A stretch of 64,000 nt of DNA from NCBI RefSeq assembly GCF_900101125.1, contig NZ_FNFL01000001.1:310001-374000 (forward strand), written 5' to 3'. Under the pieces are notes generated by a model. That model did no database searches and was not told where the DNA came from. It saw nothing but the letters and a program-made list of their open reading frames with translations. The position numbers and the translations under genes were made by a program. Shown here piece after piece: positions 55,198 to 64,000 of the stretch. The DNA is from Sediminibacillus albus. GTDB lineage: Bacteria; Bacillota; Bacilli; Bacillales; Amphibacillaceae. The stretch's first letter is position 1. Every line of letters starts with the position of its first letter.

Positions 55198-57306
55198 TTA
55201 TTTTTCGTTCTCTTGCTTTTGTTCCAGTAACACTGCTTTCCGCGATAAGTTGACTCGTCCTTGGTTATCGATTTCTTTTACTTTGACCATGATTTGGTCA
55301 CCGATCGAAACGACATCTTCCACTTTACCGATTCTTTCTTCAGCAAGCTCGGAAATATGGACTAACCCATCTTTCCCTTTAAATAATTCAACAAAGGCAC
55401 CAAATTTTTCGATGCGTCTCACTGTTCCAAGGTACATTTCGCCGACTTCGACCTCTTTTACCAGGTCTTCGATAATTTTCTTAGCCTTCTGGTTCATATC
55501 AGATTCGGTAGATGAAATGAATACCCGGCCATCCTGTTCAATGTCAATCTTTACACCGGTATCTTCGATTATTTTGTTAATTTGCTTACCACTCGGCCCG
55601 ATGACATCGCGGATCTTATCAGGATTAATTTCCATAGTAAGAATTTTCGGTGCGTACGCGGATAATTCTTCTTTTGGTGAACCAATTGTCTCAAGCATAT
55701 GGCCTAAAATATCCATACGGCCTTTCTTAGCTTGCGTCAATGCCTCTTCCAGGATTTCTCTTGATAACCCTTCAATTTTTATGTCCATTTGTAATGCAGT
55801 TACCCCATTAGCAGTACCGGCAACCTTGAAATCCATGTCACCAAGAAAGTCCTCCATGCCTTGAATATCGGTAAGGATGGAATAATCTTCCCCCTGTTTG
55901 ATCAAGCCCATGGCGATACCTGCAACAGGCGCCTTAATCGGAACCCCTGCATCCATCATCGCCAGCGTACTGGCACATATACTTGCTTGGGAGGTCGAAC
56001 CATTGGATTCAAGAACTTCCGAAACTAAACGAATCGTATAAGGGAATTCTTTTTCTGATGGCACTACTACTTCCAATGCTCTTTCCCCTAAAGCCCCGTG
56101 CCCTATTTCGCGGCGGCCAGGTCCTCTGATTGGTCCTGTTTCCCCTACACTATACTGCGGGAAATTGTAATGGTGCATAAAACGCTTGGACTCTTCTAAA
56201 TCCAAACCATCTAGAATTTGTACGTCCCCTAAAGCTCCGAGTGTACATACACTCAATGCCTGTGTTTGTCCCCGGGTAAACAGGCCAGACCCATGAGTCC
56301 TTGGAAGTACACCGATTCGTGAAGACAACGAGCGAATTTCATCAACTTTACGGCCGTCAGGACGGATTTTTTCTTTCGTAATTAAGCGCCGTACTTCTTC
56401 TTTTACAAGTTTGTCCAAAACAGCTTTAACTTGTTTGATGGTTTCTTCGTCAGCTTCAGCTTCCTCGTAACTGGCAATTACTTCTTGTTTAGCTTCGTCA
56501 ATCGCTAGTTCACGGGCATGCTTTTCCTGCACCTGAATCGCCTGGACCAATTTAGCTTTCGCTTTTTCTTCAACTTCTGCACTGAACGCTTCATCCAATT
56601 CGAACAGTTTCACTTCTTTTTTCTCTTTGCCTACTTCGGCAATTACTTTTTCCTGGAAAGCAACCAATCTTTTTATTTCTTCATGGCCAAACATAATCGC
56701 TTCCAGCATTATTTCTTCGGGCACTTCTTCAGCACCCGCTTCCACCATGTTGATGGCGTCCTTCGTTCCAGCAACTGTAAGATTAATATCACTTTTTTCT
56801 AATTGATCGACGGAAGGATTGATGATAAATTCTCCGTCTACTCTCCCTACAATCGCTCCAGCAATCGGACCGCCAAAAGGTATATCAGATACTCCCAATG
56901 CTAAAGAGGAGCCTATCATCGCTGCGACAACTGAGGAACAGTTTTGGTCTACACTCATCACAGTGCTTATAACTTGTACTTCGTTACGAAAACCGTCCGC
57001 GAATAACGGGCGAATCGGCCGGTCTATCAACCGGGACGCCAAAATCGCTTTCTCACTAGGACGGCCCTCCCGCTTGATAAAACCTCCTGGAATTTTTCCA
57101 ACTGCATATAAACGCTCTTCATAATTTACAGTCAAAGGGAAAAAAGGTAAATCTTTTGGTTCATTGGATGCTGTAGCAGCTGTTAATACAGAGGTATCTC
57201 CATATTGAATCATACAAGCTCCATTGGCTTGTTTAGCTAATTCTCCGATCTCCACTGTAAAAGGCTGACCGGAAATTTCCGTAGTAAACACTTTCTTTTC
57301 TGCCAT
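55198..57306 (-). CDS. pnp: Polynucleotide phosphorylase
   Basis: The 3'-to-5' phosphorolytic exoribonuclease, a trimer and the main 3' exonuclease of Bacillus. The 702 residues comprise two RNase PH domains, the second containing [15 protein letters not shown] and [12 protein letters not shown], linked by a helical domain, then a KH domain ([15 protein letters not shown], about 555-610) and an S1 domain ([20 protein letters not shown], about 622-690). Preceded by a long leader with a hairpin that may mediate autocontrol. Flanked by rpsO upstream and ylxY downstream. Confidence 0.98.
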   Translation of the reverse strand: MAEKKVFTTEISGQPFTVEIGELAKQANGACMIQYGDTSVLTAATASNEPKDLPFFPLTVNYEERLYAVGKIPGGFIKREGRPSEKAILASRLIDRPIRPLFADGFRNEVQVISTVMSVDQNCSSVVAAMIGSSLALGVSDIPFGGPIAGAIVGRVDGEFIINPSVDQLEKSDINLTVAGTKDAINMVEAGAEEVPEEIMLEAIMFGHEEIKRLVAFQEKVIAEVGKEKKEVKLFELDEAFSAEVEEKAKAKLVQAIQVQEKHARELAIDEAKQEVIASYEEAEADEETIKQVKAVLDKLVKEEVRRLITKEKIRPDGRKVDEIRSLSSRIGVLPRTHGSGLFTRGQTQALSVCTLGALGDVQILDGLDLEESKRFMHHYNFPQYSVGETGPIRGPGRREIGHGALGERALEVVVPSEKEFPYTIRLVSEVLESNGSTSQASICASTLAMMDAGVPIKAPVAGIAMGLIKQGEDYSILTDIQGMEDFLGDMDFKVAGTANGVTALQMDIKIEGLSREILEEALTQAKKGRMDILGHMLETIGSPKEELSAYAPKILTMEINPDKIRDVIGPSGKQINKIIEDTGVKIDIEQDGRVFISSTESDMNQKAKKIIEDLVKEVEVGEMYLGTVRRIEKFGAFVELFKGKDGLVHISELAEERIGKVEDVVSIGDQIMVKVKEIDNQGRVNLSRKAVLLEQKQENEK

Positions 57307-57606
57307 GTATTATACTCCTCTCAATAAAAATCAGACTTGCAATATGAGCAATGCGGGCTGAAACCCACAATGCAGTAATACTCGGCATGACTTACACTTC
57401 TAATTTAAGTCTTGCCGTTTGTTATGATTACATACTACTCCATAGAGAAGTGGCGTATGGGAACCTTTCTTACCTCTCGAAATATCGAAAGCAGCATCAT
57501 GTTCCAAGAGACCCTTTGGATAAAAGGTTGTTCAAAGAGCAGGAAAAACCCCTGTCTCTTTAACCCTCTAGTTAAAGATTGCTCTATGTATTCGTTTTTA
57601 AGTACA
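57307..57606 (-). promoter_or_regulatory. pnp leader region with stem-loop
   Basis: The 300 bp upstream of pnp contain no supported gene. Close to the start, minus-strand GCATTGTGGG and CCCGCATTGC (within 57345-57372) form a 9-of-10-bp stem with loop TTTCAG. PNPase leaders are commonly folded and autoregulated; that role is inferred here. Short + strand ORFs across this stretch have no ribosome binding sites and look spurious. Confidence 0.45.
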
Positions 57607-57609
57607 GAA

Positions 57610-57632
57610 AAAGCGGGAATTCTCCCGCTTTC
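57610..57632 (-). terminator. rpsO terminator
   Basis: AAAGCGGGA and TCCCGCTTT pair around a 4-nt loop (57610-57618 with about 57623-57631), then TTTCTG on the minus strand. Confidence 0.8.
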
Positions 57633-57643
57633 CCTGAACAAAC

Positions 57644-57913
57644 TTAGCGACGAAGGCCAAGTCTCTTTATTAAATCGCGATAACGTGTTACGTCTTTAGC
57701 GCGAAGGTAGTTCAACAAGTTACGGCGTTTACCTACCATTTTTAATAGACCACGACGAGAGTGGTGATCTTTTTTATGAACACGCAAATGCTCATTCAAG
57801 TTAGTTATTTCTTCCGTTAGGACAGCGATTTGAACTTCTGGAGAACCAGTGTCATTATCGTGTGTTTTGAAATCATTAATGATCTCATTTTTACGTTCTT
57901 GTGTGATTGCCAT
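57644..57913 (-). CDS. rpsO: 30S ribosomal protein S15
   Basis: Primary 16S rRNA-binding protein of the 30S platform. 89 residues from ATG 57913, behind CAGGAGGTG; the longer frame spans that ribosome binding site. Sequence [15 protein letters not shown] through [13 protein letters not shown] to RLGLRR is canonical. Expressed from its own leader with a foldable region, with a terminator after the stop. Confidence 0.99.
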   Translation of the reverse strand: MAITQERKNEIINDFKTHDNDTGSPEVQIAVLTEEITNLNEHLRVHKKDHHSRRGLLKMVGKRRNLLNYLRAKDVTRYRDLIKRLGLRR

Positions 57914-57961
57914 CCTTTTCACCTCCTGTAAATGTAAAATCCCCAATCCCCTAGCAAGCGT

Positions 57962-57993
57962 CGGAGTTTCGCGTTGCCAAGCGATGGTTTCCG
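57962..57993 (-). promoter_or_regulatory. Putative rpsO leader structure (S15 autoregulation)
   Basis: On the minus strand CGGA/TCCG (outer) and TCGC/GCGA (inner) pair around TTGGCAAC, 50 bp before the S15 start, with a purine-rich stretch after it. S15 leaders in Bacillales fold to mimic 16S rRNA and bind S15; whether this is the same class I cannot tell without a model. Confidence 0.4.
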
Positions 57994-58037
57994 TATTTTA
58001 GATTAACTCTTTTGTTGATAAATTGCAAGTAATTACA

Positions 58038-58979
58038 CTAAATCTCTTGAAGATAAGTGCGAATTTTTTGCTCATCTCTTGTCAGCTGGCTTACCAGGCT
58101 GTCTACACCATCAAATTTAAACTCTTCCCGAATGAACATCCGCCATTCAACCGTTAACTCACTGCCATATAAATCTTCTTGAAAATCAAATAAATGAACC
58201 TCAAGAGCAGGTTGATTTACTTCTTCATTGAATGTTGGTTTATACCCCAGGTTAGCCATCCCTTTGAGCAGCCTGCCCTGATATCCAACAGTGACAGCAT
58301 AAACTCCCGGCTTAGGTAAAAAATAATTTTCCGACAATGACAAATTAGCTGTAGGGAATCCAATGGTCCGGCCCCTTTTATCACCTTCCACTACTTCTCC
58401 TTTGATTGTTAAAGGACGGCCTAATAAATGGTTTGCCTCTTCTACATCGCCAGATAGCAGATGTTGCCTGATCAATGTTGAACTTATTTTTTCCTGCTTG
58501 TCCCTTACTTTTTCAACCTTAGTAAACGAGAATTCACCTCTTGCATGCTCGGAAATGGTTTCCATTGACCCTTGACCTTTATGTCCATAACTAAAATCAA
58601 AACCAGCCACCAAATGCTTAATATGTAATCCGATCAGAAATTGATCGACAAATGCCTGCGGCTCCAAATTGGACAATTGTTTGTTAAATGTTATCACATA
58701 CAGTCTGTCTATTCCTAATTGTGAAAGTATGTGCTTTTTTTCTTCCATTGGAGTCAGATAGCTTACATGCTGTTTGTCCTTTTTTAAAACGACGGAAGGA
58801 TGAGGATGGAAGGTAATGACAGCACTCGTAAGATTTTGGCGTTTAGCCAAATCGGCTGCTGTTTTAATCACTTTCTGATGGCCCCTGTGGATTCCGTCAA
58901 AGAAGCCAATTGCCGCCACTGTTGCTGGTGTACTTGCTTTTTCTATTTGATGTGGATAGGATAGCTGGATGGTTTTCAT
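58038..58979 (-). CDS. ribF: RibF, bifunctional riboflavin kinase/FMN adenylyltransferase
   Basis: Makes FMN and FAD. The N-terminal adenylyltransferase (AAIGFFDGIHRGHQKVI, about 23-39; SSTLIRQHLLSGD) is fused to the C-terminal riboflavin kinase (KRGRTIGFPTANLSL, about 200-214). 313 residues. It lies 18 bp after truB, the common truB-ribF order. No FMN riboswitch precedes it. Confidence 0.97.
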   Translation of the reverse strand: MKTIQLSYPHQIEKASTPATVAAIGFFDGIHRGHQKVIKTAADLAKRQNLTSAVITFHPHPSVVLKKDKQHVSYLTPMEEKKHILSQLGIDRLYVITFNKQLSNLEPQAFVDQFLIGLHIKHLVAGFDFSYGHKGQGSMETISEHARGEFSFTKVEKVRDKQEKISSTLIRQHLLSGDVEEANHLLGRPLTIKGEVVEGDKRGRTIGFPTANLSLSENYFLPKPGVYAVTVGYQGRLLKGMANLGYKPTFNEEVNQPALEVHLFDFQEDLYGSELTVEWRMFIREEFKFDGVDSLVSQLTRDEQKIRTYLQEI

Positions 58980-58997
58980 AACAATTCACCTACTTTT

Positions 58998-59906
58998 TCA
59001 ATCATAATGAAAGACTTTTAATGGTTTAATCATACCATGTTCAGTTGGATGGTACTGGTATATTGCCAATAATTTATCTCCTAGCTGGACCCGAAAGCTG
59101 TCACCGCTTGGAGCTTCACTGGGAATTTTAAGCTTTTGCCCATGGTATATTTTAGCAGCAATGTTTTCTTCTACATACAATACATCTAAGTGTTCGACGC
59201 CTGCCTGCAATGGAAGCAGTAAAGATAGATGGGTATTTAGTGCTCTAGCCTGTTCTACATCTTCCAGCGTATAACTGTTTTCTCTAGTAAAGGAGCCTGT
59301 TTGGGTTCTAACCAGGTCAGACATATGAGCCGGATAACCTAGCGCTGACCCAATATCGGTACATAAGGTTCTAATATAGGTCCCCTTGGAACACTCAACT
59401 TTAAACTGAAACTGCTGTGTCCCATTTTTAACCGCTTCCTCATTAGAAAGCAGTTCGATTCGAAATATACGAATGGTCCTCTCGGGCCTTTCTATGGTCA
59501 AACCTTGCCTTGCATACTCATATAATTTCCGTCCCTGAACTTTTACAGCAGAGTACATAGGGGGAGTCTGCTTAACTTCTCCATGGAATTCGGTAAGTAC
59601 ACTATTTATCTTTTCAATACCTACCGGTTGGTTTACAGGAACTGATTCTATGATAGCTCCATGGCTATCCTCTGTTTCGGTGGCGGCCCCTAAAGTGACT
59701 TCAGCAATATAGGTCTTTTTCGTTTCGGTAAGATAAGGTACTAACTTGGTTGCCTGTCCGATACAGATCGGCAGGACGCCTTCTACTTCTGGATCCAATG
59801 TGCCTGTATGACCAACCTTTTTTGTACCATATAAGCGCCTAAGCCTAGCCACACAGTCATGAGAAGTAAGCCCTCTTGGTTTCCATAATGGCAGTATACC
59901 ATCCAT
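58998..59906 (-). CDS. truB: TruB, tRNA pseudouridine-55 synthase
   Basis: Isomerises U55 of the T-arm in tRNAs. Opens GILPLWKPRGLTSHDCVARLRR; catalytic Asp lies in GHTGTLDPEVEGVLPICIG (about 32-50); TPPMYSAVKVQGRKLYEYAR and CSKGTYIRTLC follow; the C-terminus carries a PUA-like domain. 302 residues. A terminator separates it from rbfA, so truB-ribF may have partly independent transcription. Confidence 0.97.
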   Translation of the reverse strand: MDGILPLWKPRGLTSHDCVARLRRLYGTKKVGHTGTLDPEVEGVLPICIGQATKLVPYLTETKKTYIAEVTLGAATETEDSHGAIIESVPVNQPVGIEKINSVLTEFHGEVKQTPPMYSAVKVQGRKLYEYARQGLTIERPERTIRIFRIELLSNEEAVKNGTQQFQFKVECSKGTYIRTLCTDIGSALGYPAHMSDLVRTQTGSFTRENSYTLEDVEQARALNTHLSLLLPLQAGVEHLDVLYVEENIAAKIYHGQKLKIPSEAPSGDSFRVQLGDKLLAIYQYHPTEHGMIKPLKVFHYD

Positions 59907-59969
59907 TTAAATTCCCTCCACCTGTAACTTTAACAGTCTTATTAGTAGTCCTCCTCTTTTAAAACAAAG

Positions 59970-60004
59970 GAAAAACCCTTGTAAATTACTAACAAGGGTT
60001 TTCC
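59970..60004 (-). terminator. Terminator between rbfA and truB
   Basis: AAAACCCTTGT and ACAAGGGTTTTTCC arms pair on the minus strand with a T-rich tail, dividing the translation cluster after rbfA. Confidence 0.8.
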
Positions 60005-60033
60005 GTATCCAAAGGCAGCATCAAAATACTTGC

Positions 60034-60384
60034 TCATTCCTCTGTATCATTGATCTGACGCAGAATATGCTCAATCCTGTTCCCTTTTTCAATTGCTTCG
60101 TCAAATTCAAAATAAAGTTCAGGAGTTTTCCTCAAACGGATCCTTTTTCCTATCTCAGACCGAATAAACCCTTTCGCTTTAGCGAGGCCGACAAGTGTAT
60201 CTTGTTTTTGTTTATTTTCGCCAAGTACAGAAATAAACACTTTAGCCTGTTGCAAGTCACCTGAGACTTCCACGTCGGTTACTGTTACAAAGCCTACCCG
60301 CGGATCTTTGATCTTACGTCCAATTATATCTCCAAGTTCTTTCTTCATTTGTTCCCCTACACGATTTGCTCGTAATTCATTCAT
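60034..60384 (-). CDS. rbfA: RbfA, ribosome-binding factor A
   Basis: A 116-residue KH-fold protein needed for 16S rRNA 5'-end maturation and cold adaptation. Family segments: [46 protein letters not shown] and [14 protein letters not shown]. It lies 41 bp downstream of ylxP, in the nusA-infB operon. Confidence 0.97.
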   Translation of the reverse strand: MNELRANRVGEQMKKELGDIIGRKIKDPRVGFVTVTDVEVSGDLQQAKVFISVLGENKQKQDTLVGLAKAKGFIRSEIGKRIRLRKTPELYFEFDEAIEKGNRIEHILRQINDTEE

Positions 60385-60425
60385 TTTCTATCACCTCTAT
60401 TAATGTGGAGGGAAAGTTATCTTGC

Positions 60426-60704
60426 CTACAACCACTCTAAGTCGGTGGTTCCTCGTTCTATTTCCGGAAAGGAATCGATAAGCTTTAACGCTTGATTGAT
60501 AACCCTTTCTGCTTGGACCTTATCATTTGATATAGTGACCAGCCCGATTTGCGTCCGCTGCCACAAATCCTGATGGTTTATTTCGCTTACAGCAATATTA
60601 TAATCATTTTTCAGCCTTGTTATTATTCTTTTTATCACCGAACGCTTTTGTTTTAAAGAATGAGAATCATAAATAAAACAGTCCACTTCAGCGACTAATA
60701 TCAT
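60426..60704 (-). CDS. ylxP: YlxP, DUF503 family protein
   Basis: A 92-residue ferredoxin-like-fold protein ([37 protein letters not shown]). Its ATG overlaps the infB stop as ATGA. Function in ribosome biogenesis is inferred only from its constant place between infB and rbfA. Confidence 0.93.
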   Translation of the reverse strand: MILVAEVDCFIYDSHSLKQKRSVIKRIITRLKNDYNIAVSEINHQDLWQRTQIGLVTISNDKVQAERVINQALKLIDSFPEIERGTTDLEWL

Positions 60705-62860
60705 ACGCGCTTGATTTCCTGCATGACATAGGCTTCAAAAACATCGCCCTCTTTAATATCATTGAAGTTTTTAACTGTAATGCCGCACTCATAATTTTGA
60801 GCAACTTCTTTCACATCGTCCTTAAACCGCTTTAAGGTATCTATTTCCCCTTCATAAAGGACTACGCCATCACGGATGACACGTACTCCTGCATCACGGG
60901 TAAGCTTTCCATCGGTAACATAGCTTCCTGCAATTGTCCCGATTCTGGATACCTTGAAGATTTCACGAACTTCAGCCTGGCCGATTACCTTTTCTTCGAA
61001 TTCCGGATCGAGCATCCCTTTCATTGCTGCTTCGATTTCCTCGATCACTTTATAGATAATTCGATGTAGACGGACATCTACTTTTTCAGTTTCAGCCGCT
61101 TTTTTAGCATTATTATCAGGTCTAACATTAAAACCAATCACGATAGCGTTTGATGCTGAAGCAAGTATAATATCTGATTCAGCAATGGCCCCCACACCTG
61201 TGTGGATGATATTTACCTTTACGCCTTCAACATCTATCTTTTTGAGTGATGAAGCTAATGCTTCTACGGAACCTTGAACGTCTGCTTTCAAAACAAGGTT
61301 TATGTCTTTAACTTCCCCTTGTTTAATTTGTTCAAACAAATCATCAAGACTGACTTTCGCTTTATCTGTACGCTTTTCTTCAATTTGCTTTTGTTGTCTC
61401 GCTTCCCCTACCTGTCGTGCTTGCTTCTCGTTAGAAAAGACGACAAATTGATCACCAGCAGCCGGAACTTCATTCAAGCCGGTAATTTCCACTGGTGTCG
61501 AAGGCCCTGCAGCTTGAACCCGGCGCCCTAAGTCATTTACCATTGCCCGGACTCTTCCATAAGTATTTCCTACGACGATGGCATCACCCACATGCAATGT
61601 TCCATTTTGGACAAGCAAGGTTGCTACAGAACCACGGCCTTTATCAAGCTGTGCTTCAATAACGGTTCCATTTGCATTACTATTAGGATTTGCTTTTAAT
61701 TCTTCCACTTCGGAAACAAGCAGGATCATTTCTAATAAATCGTCAATGCCCTCGCGTTTAATGGCAGATAACTGAACGAAAATTGTATCGCCGCCCCAGT
61801 CTTCCGGTATAAGTTCATGCTCGGTCAGTTCCTGCATCACCCGATCTGGATTGGCTCCTTCTTTATCCATTTTGTTCACAGCTACAATGATTGGCACTTC
61901 TGCTGCTTTCGCATGGTTTATTGCTTCCACGGTTTGCGGCATAACTCCATCATCAGCTGCTACCACCAAAATAGCTATATCTGTTACCTGTGCACCGCGG
62001 GATCTCATGCTAGTAAAAGCGGCATGGCCCGGTGTATCAAGAAATGTGACTTTTTTTCCATTATCTTCGACTTGATAGGCTCCGATATGCTGGGTGATAC
62101 CGCCTGCTTCACCTTCAGTCACCTTTGTATCACGAATCGAATCCAATAAAGTGGTTTTACCATGATCTACGTGACCCATGATAGTAACAACAGCTGGACG
62201 TTCGATCAAATCTTCAGCCTTTTCTTCTGTTTTGAAGTTGTCCAAGTCGATTTCATCTACTTCCACCACTTGCTCTGCGGTAACTCCATACTCTTCACAG
62301 ATTAGCTCGATTGAATCTTTATCCAAGTCCTGGTTTTTTGTCGCCATAACCCCAAGGAACATCAGCTTTTTAATGATTTCAGCTGTATCCTTGTTGAGTT
62401 TCTCTGCTAATTCACTAACCGTCAAAGTGTCAGTATATGTGATATTCTCGGGTGTCGCTTTTTTAGGAGCTTGGGATTGATTGTTATTGTTAGAAGCTCT
62501 TCCGTTATTGCGTTTTTTGTTCTTGTTGTTGTTCCCTTTTCCACTAGGTTTATTGCCGCCTTGATTATTTTGTGGTCTTTTCGCTGAATTACTGCCTTGT
62601 TTATTATTTGGTTTTTTGTTTTTTGAATTAGCGCTTGTTTGATTAGATGAACTATCGCCGCTAACCGGTTTTTCAGGCTGCGCTTGTTTTTTCTCACGGC
62701 TGCCGCCATCAAATGCGTTATCTAGTTTCTGGACAGTGTCCTGTGAAATAGTCGACATATGGTTGGCAACTTCAATATTCAATTCCTTCATTTTATCTAT
62801 AACCACTTTGCTGGATAGATTTTTTTTCTTTGCATATTCGTAAACTCTTGTTTTACTCAT
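60701..62860 (-). CDS. infB: Translation initiation factor IF-2
   Basis: GTPase that places initiator tRNA on the 30S subunit and drives subunit joining. From ATG 62860 (GGGGGTGAA upstream) it has about 719 residues: an N-terminal IF2_N domain ([18 protein letters not shown]), an Asn/Lys/Gln-rich low-complexity linker (about 55-140), a second IF2_N domain, the G domain with [12 protein letters not shown] (around 222), DTPGHAAF and NKMDKEG, then domains II, III and the tRNA-binding C2 ([15 protein letters not shown]). The frame from 62884 lies in the ylxQ end and is not the start. Confidence 0.98.
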   Translation of the reverse strand: MSKTRVYEYAKKKNLSSKVVIDKMKELNIEVANHMSTISQDTVQKLDNAFDGGSREKKQAQPEKPVSGDSSSNQTSANSKNKKPNNKQGSNSAKRPQNNQGGNKPSGKGNNNKNKKRNNGRASNNNNQSQAPKKATPENITYTDTLTVSELAEKLNKDTAEIIKKLMFLGVMATKNQDLDKDSIELICEEYGVTAEQVVEVDEIDLDNFKTEEKAEDLIERPAVVTIMGHVDHGKTTLLDSIRDTKVTEGEAGGITQHIGAYQVEDNGKKVTFLDTPGHAAFTSMRSRGAQVTDIAILVVAADDGVMPQTVEAINHAKAAEVPIIVAVNKMDKEGANPDRVMQELTEHELIPEDWGGDTIFVQLSAIKREGIDDLLEMILLVSEVEELKANPNSNANGTVIEAQLDKGRGSVATLLVQNGTLHVGDAIVVGNTYGRVRAMVNDLGRRVQAAGPSTPVEITGLNEVPAAGDQFVVFSNEKQARQVGEARQQKQIEEKRTDKAKVSLDDLFEQIKQGEVKDINLVLKADVQGSVEALASSLKKIDVEGVKVNIIHTGVGAIAESDIILASASNAIVIGFNVRPDNNAKKAAETEKVDVRLHRIIYKVIEEIEAAMKGMLDPEFEEKVIGQAEVREIFKVSRIGTIAGSYVTDGKLTRDAGVRVIRDGVVLYEGEIDTLKRFKDDVKEVAQNYECGITVKNFNDIKEGDVFEAYVMQEIKRV

Positions 62861-62864
62861 ACGT

Positions 62865-63179
62865 TCACCCCCGAATAGATTCATCGAGTAACGATGTCAA
62901 TTTAGCGGCGAATCCAGTATCAAGAATAGCAACAGCCACTCTTCCCGACTTTCCGATAGCTTGTGAAATAGTTTCCCGGTCGTCAACTTCTATCAAAGGA
63001 ATTTTGTAGTACAGGCACTTATCTGTGATTTTTTTCCTCGTTTGTACTCCCGTATCTCTCGCTATAAGAACTAGTTTCGCCTTCTGTCTCTGAATGTCGC
63101 GTATAATGGCCTCTTCTCCGAGTGAAAGCTTTCCCGCCCGAAAGGCAAGGCCTAATAAATTCAGATAATCTTTACTCAA
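62865..63179 (-). CDS. ylxQ: YlxQ, L7Ae-family RNA-binding protein
   Basis: L7Ae/L30e/Gadd45-fold protein that binds kink-turn RNA in related proteins. Segments [19 protein letters not shown] and [33 protein letters not shown] are typical. Best start is TTG 63179, eight bases after GAGGG and overlapping the ylxR end; a TTG five codons earlier lacks a site. About 104 residues, between ylxR and infB. Confidence 0.94.
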   Translation of the reverse strand: MSKDYLNLLGLAFRAGKLSLGEEAIIRDIQRQKAKLVLIARDTGVQTRKKITDKCLYYKIPLIEVDDRETISQAIGKSGRVAVAILDTGFAAKLTSLLDESIRG

Positions 63180-63450
63180 TTTTCTTACCCTCAATAATGT
63201 TTTTTAACTCATCATAAACTGTTGGATCAATGTCTGTATTTAAATGCCGCTTTAAAATTCCACTATTTTCTGCTGATTGAACAACTTCCAAACTTCTAGA
63301 AAGGTATGCTCCCCGGCCATTTTTCTTGCCAGTAGTATCGACAAAAACTTCGCCTTCTTTATTTCGGACCACACGGATTAGTTCTTTTTTTGGTTTCATT
63401 TCCTGAGTCACTATGCATTTTCTAAGAGGAACTTTCCTGGTTGCTGCCAT
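63172..63450 (-). CDS. ylxR: YlxR, DUF448 RNA-binding protein (RnpM family)
   Basis: A small protein of 92 to 94 residues with the YlxR fold (VPLRKCIVTQEMKPKKELIRVVRNKEG; KKNGRGAYLSRS). B. subtilis YlxR/RnpM binds RNase P RNA. Two ATGs two codons apart (63456, 63450) follow GGGGTGG; the second has better spacing. It overlaps ylxQ by 8 bp. Confidence 0.94.
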   Translation of the reverse strand: MAATRKVPLRKCIVTQEMKPKKELIRVVRNKEGEVFVDTTGKKNGRGAYLSRSLEVVQSAENSGILKRHLNTDIDPTVYDELKNIIEGKKIE

Positions 63451-63464
63451 TTTCATCCCACCCC

Positions 63465-64000
63465 TTATTCAAATGGATCTTCGTCAATATCTGAATAAGC
63501 ATCGTCAAGTAAATCTTCTTGCGCTTTATCTTGCAATAAGCCTTCTTCCCGTGCTTCACTTTCGCTCTTAATATCGATTTTCCAGCCGGTTAACTTTGCT
63601 GCCAGTCTGGCATTCTGCCCACGCTTGCCTATTGCCAGAGATAACTGATAATCAGGGACAATAACCGTTGTAGCTTTATCTTCCTCATTCACCAGCACTT
63701 CGACAACCTTTGAAGGACTGAGGGCATTAGATACGTAAACAATCGGATCTTCGGACCATTCCACGATATCGATTTTTTCACCTTTTAATTCGTTTACAAT
63801 CGTCTGGACCCTTTGCCCGCGCTGGCCGACACAAGAACCAACGGGATCCACTTCCGGGTCTGCTGCATAGACCGATATCTTGGAACGATCACCGGCTTCA
63901 CGTGCGACAGACCTGATTTCTACTGTACCATCATAAATTTCGGGTACTTCCATTTCAAAAAGCCGCTTTAACAAGCCTGGATGGGTCCGGGAAACATAAA
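63465..64000 (-). CDS. nusA: NusA, transcription elongation/termination factor (C-terminal part, runs off the window)
   Basis: The last 178 residues of NusA. Homology continues upstream of the internal Met to the window edge ([20 protein letters not shown]), so the gene is cut by the end of the window rather than starting here. The visible part holds KH1 ([29 protein letters not shown]) and KH2 ([24 protein letters not shown]), then the short acidic tail ending IDEDPFE. It heads the nusA-ylxR-ylxQ-infB operon. Confidence 0.97.
   Translation of the reverse strand, partial: YVSRTHPGLLKRLFEMEVPEIYDGTVEIRSVAREAGDRSKISVYAADPEVDPVGSCVGQRGQRVQTIVNELKGEKIDIVEWSEDPIVYVSNALSPSKVVEVLVNEEDKATTVIVPDYQLSLAIGKRGQNARLAAKLTGWKIDIKSESEAREEGLLQDKAQEDLLDDAYSDIDEDPFE

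Noticed and set aside
57351-57699. Overlapping + strand frames between rpsO and pnp
   Set aside because: They lack ribosome binding sites and run antisense into the rpsO terminator and gene; the stretch is better explained as the pnp leader.

Overview
The window is chromosomal DNA of a low-GC, spore-forming member of the Bacillaceae, most like the Oceanobacillus/Virgibacillus/Lentibacillus side of the family. This rests on gene content and order: the blocks nusA-ylxR-ylxQ-infB-ylxP-rbfA-truB-ribF-rpsO-pnp, ylxY-mlpA-ymxH-dpaA-dpaB-asd-dapG-dapA-tepA-ylzJ-spoIIIE, ymfC..ymfF-ymfH-ymfI-ymfJ-ymfK-rodZ-pgsA-cinA-recA-rny-ymdB-spoVS-tdh-kbl-miaB-ricA-cotE-mutS-mutL, miaA-hfq-spoVK-hflX-ynbB-glnR-glnA and lexA-yneA-yneB-ynzC all match the Bacillus subtilis backbone. 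Only lexA, a secreted subtilase and a small stress-type membrane protein lie on the + strand. No rRNA, tRNA, CRISPR array, insertion sequence or prophage was seen, apart from one orphan holin-like gene.

Layout. 0.1-2.1 kb: SOS locus, with divergent lexA and yneA-yneB-ynzC and three LexA boxes; the yneA slot encodes only a 30-residue membrane peptide. 2.1-4.8 kb: accessory island with a small membrane protein, a subtilase with a fibronectin III domain, and an A118-type holin. 5.1-12 kb: nitrogen control (glnRA), a PLP lyase, hflX, spoVK, hfq and miaA. 12-13 kb: two genes with sigma-B-like promoters (GlsB/YmgE-type protein and Dps). 13-28 kb: mismatch repair (mutSL), cotE, ricA-miaB, threonine degradation (tdh-kbl), an M19 dipeptidase, spoVS, ymdB and rny. 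28-31 kb: recA split by a 374-nt group I intron, then cinA and pgsA. 31.6-37.3 kb: the rodZ-ymfK-ymfJ-ymfI-ymfH-ymfF cluster. 37.4-43.1 kb: a purine-nucleoside-type BMP ABC transporter with its GntR neighbour. 43.5-55 kb: spoIIIE, ylzJ-tepA, the lysine/dipicolinate genes, ymxH, the M16 peptidase mlpA and ylxY. 55-64 kb: the pnp-rpsO-ribF-truB-rbfA-ylxP-infB-ylxQ-ylxR-nusA translation cluster, cut by the window edge inside nusA.

How it works together. Most of the window is housekeeping: transcription and translation machinery, RNA turnover (PNPase, RNase Y, Hfq), DNA repair (RecA, MutSL, LexA), envelope and division (RodZ, PgsA, SpoIIIE) and sporulation (CotE, SpoVK, SpoVS, DpaAB). Asd, DapG and DapA supply dihydrodipicolinate, which DpaAB oxidises to spore dipicolinic acid.

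The most unusual features are: (1) a group I intron in recA, whose P3, P4, P5, P6, P7 and P8 pairings can all be drawn from the sequence; (2) a 30-aa single-span SOS peptide in place of the LysM protein YneA; (3) two tandem pairs of ~150-bp intergenic repeats, beside cotE and dpaA, with different sequences but the same helices, so that they covary; (4) a second, palindromic intergenic element beside ricA; (5) loss of rnjB from its usual place between dapA and tepA; and (6) a YlxY deacetylase homologue lacking the metal-binding Asp pair. Gene calls rest on family recognition by eye; no database search was run.
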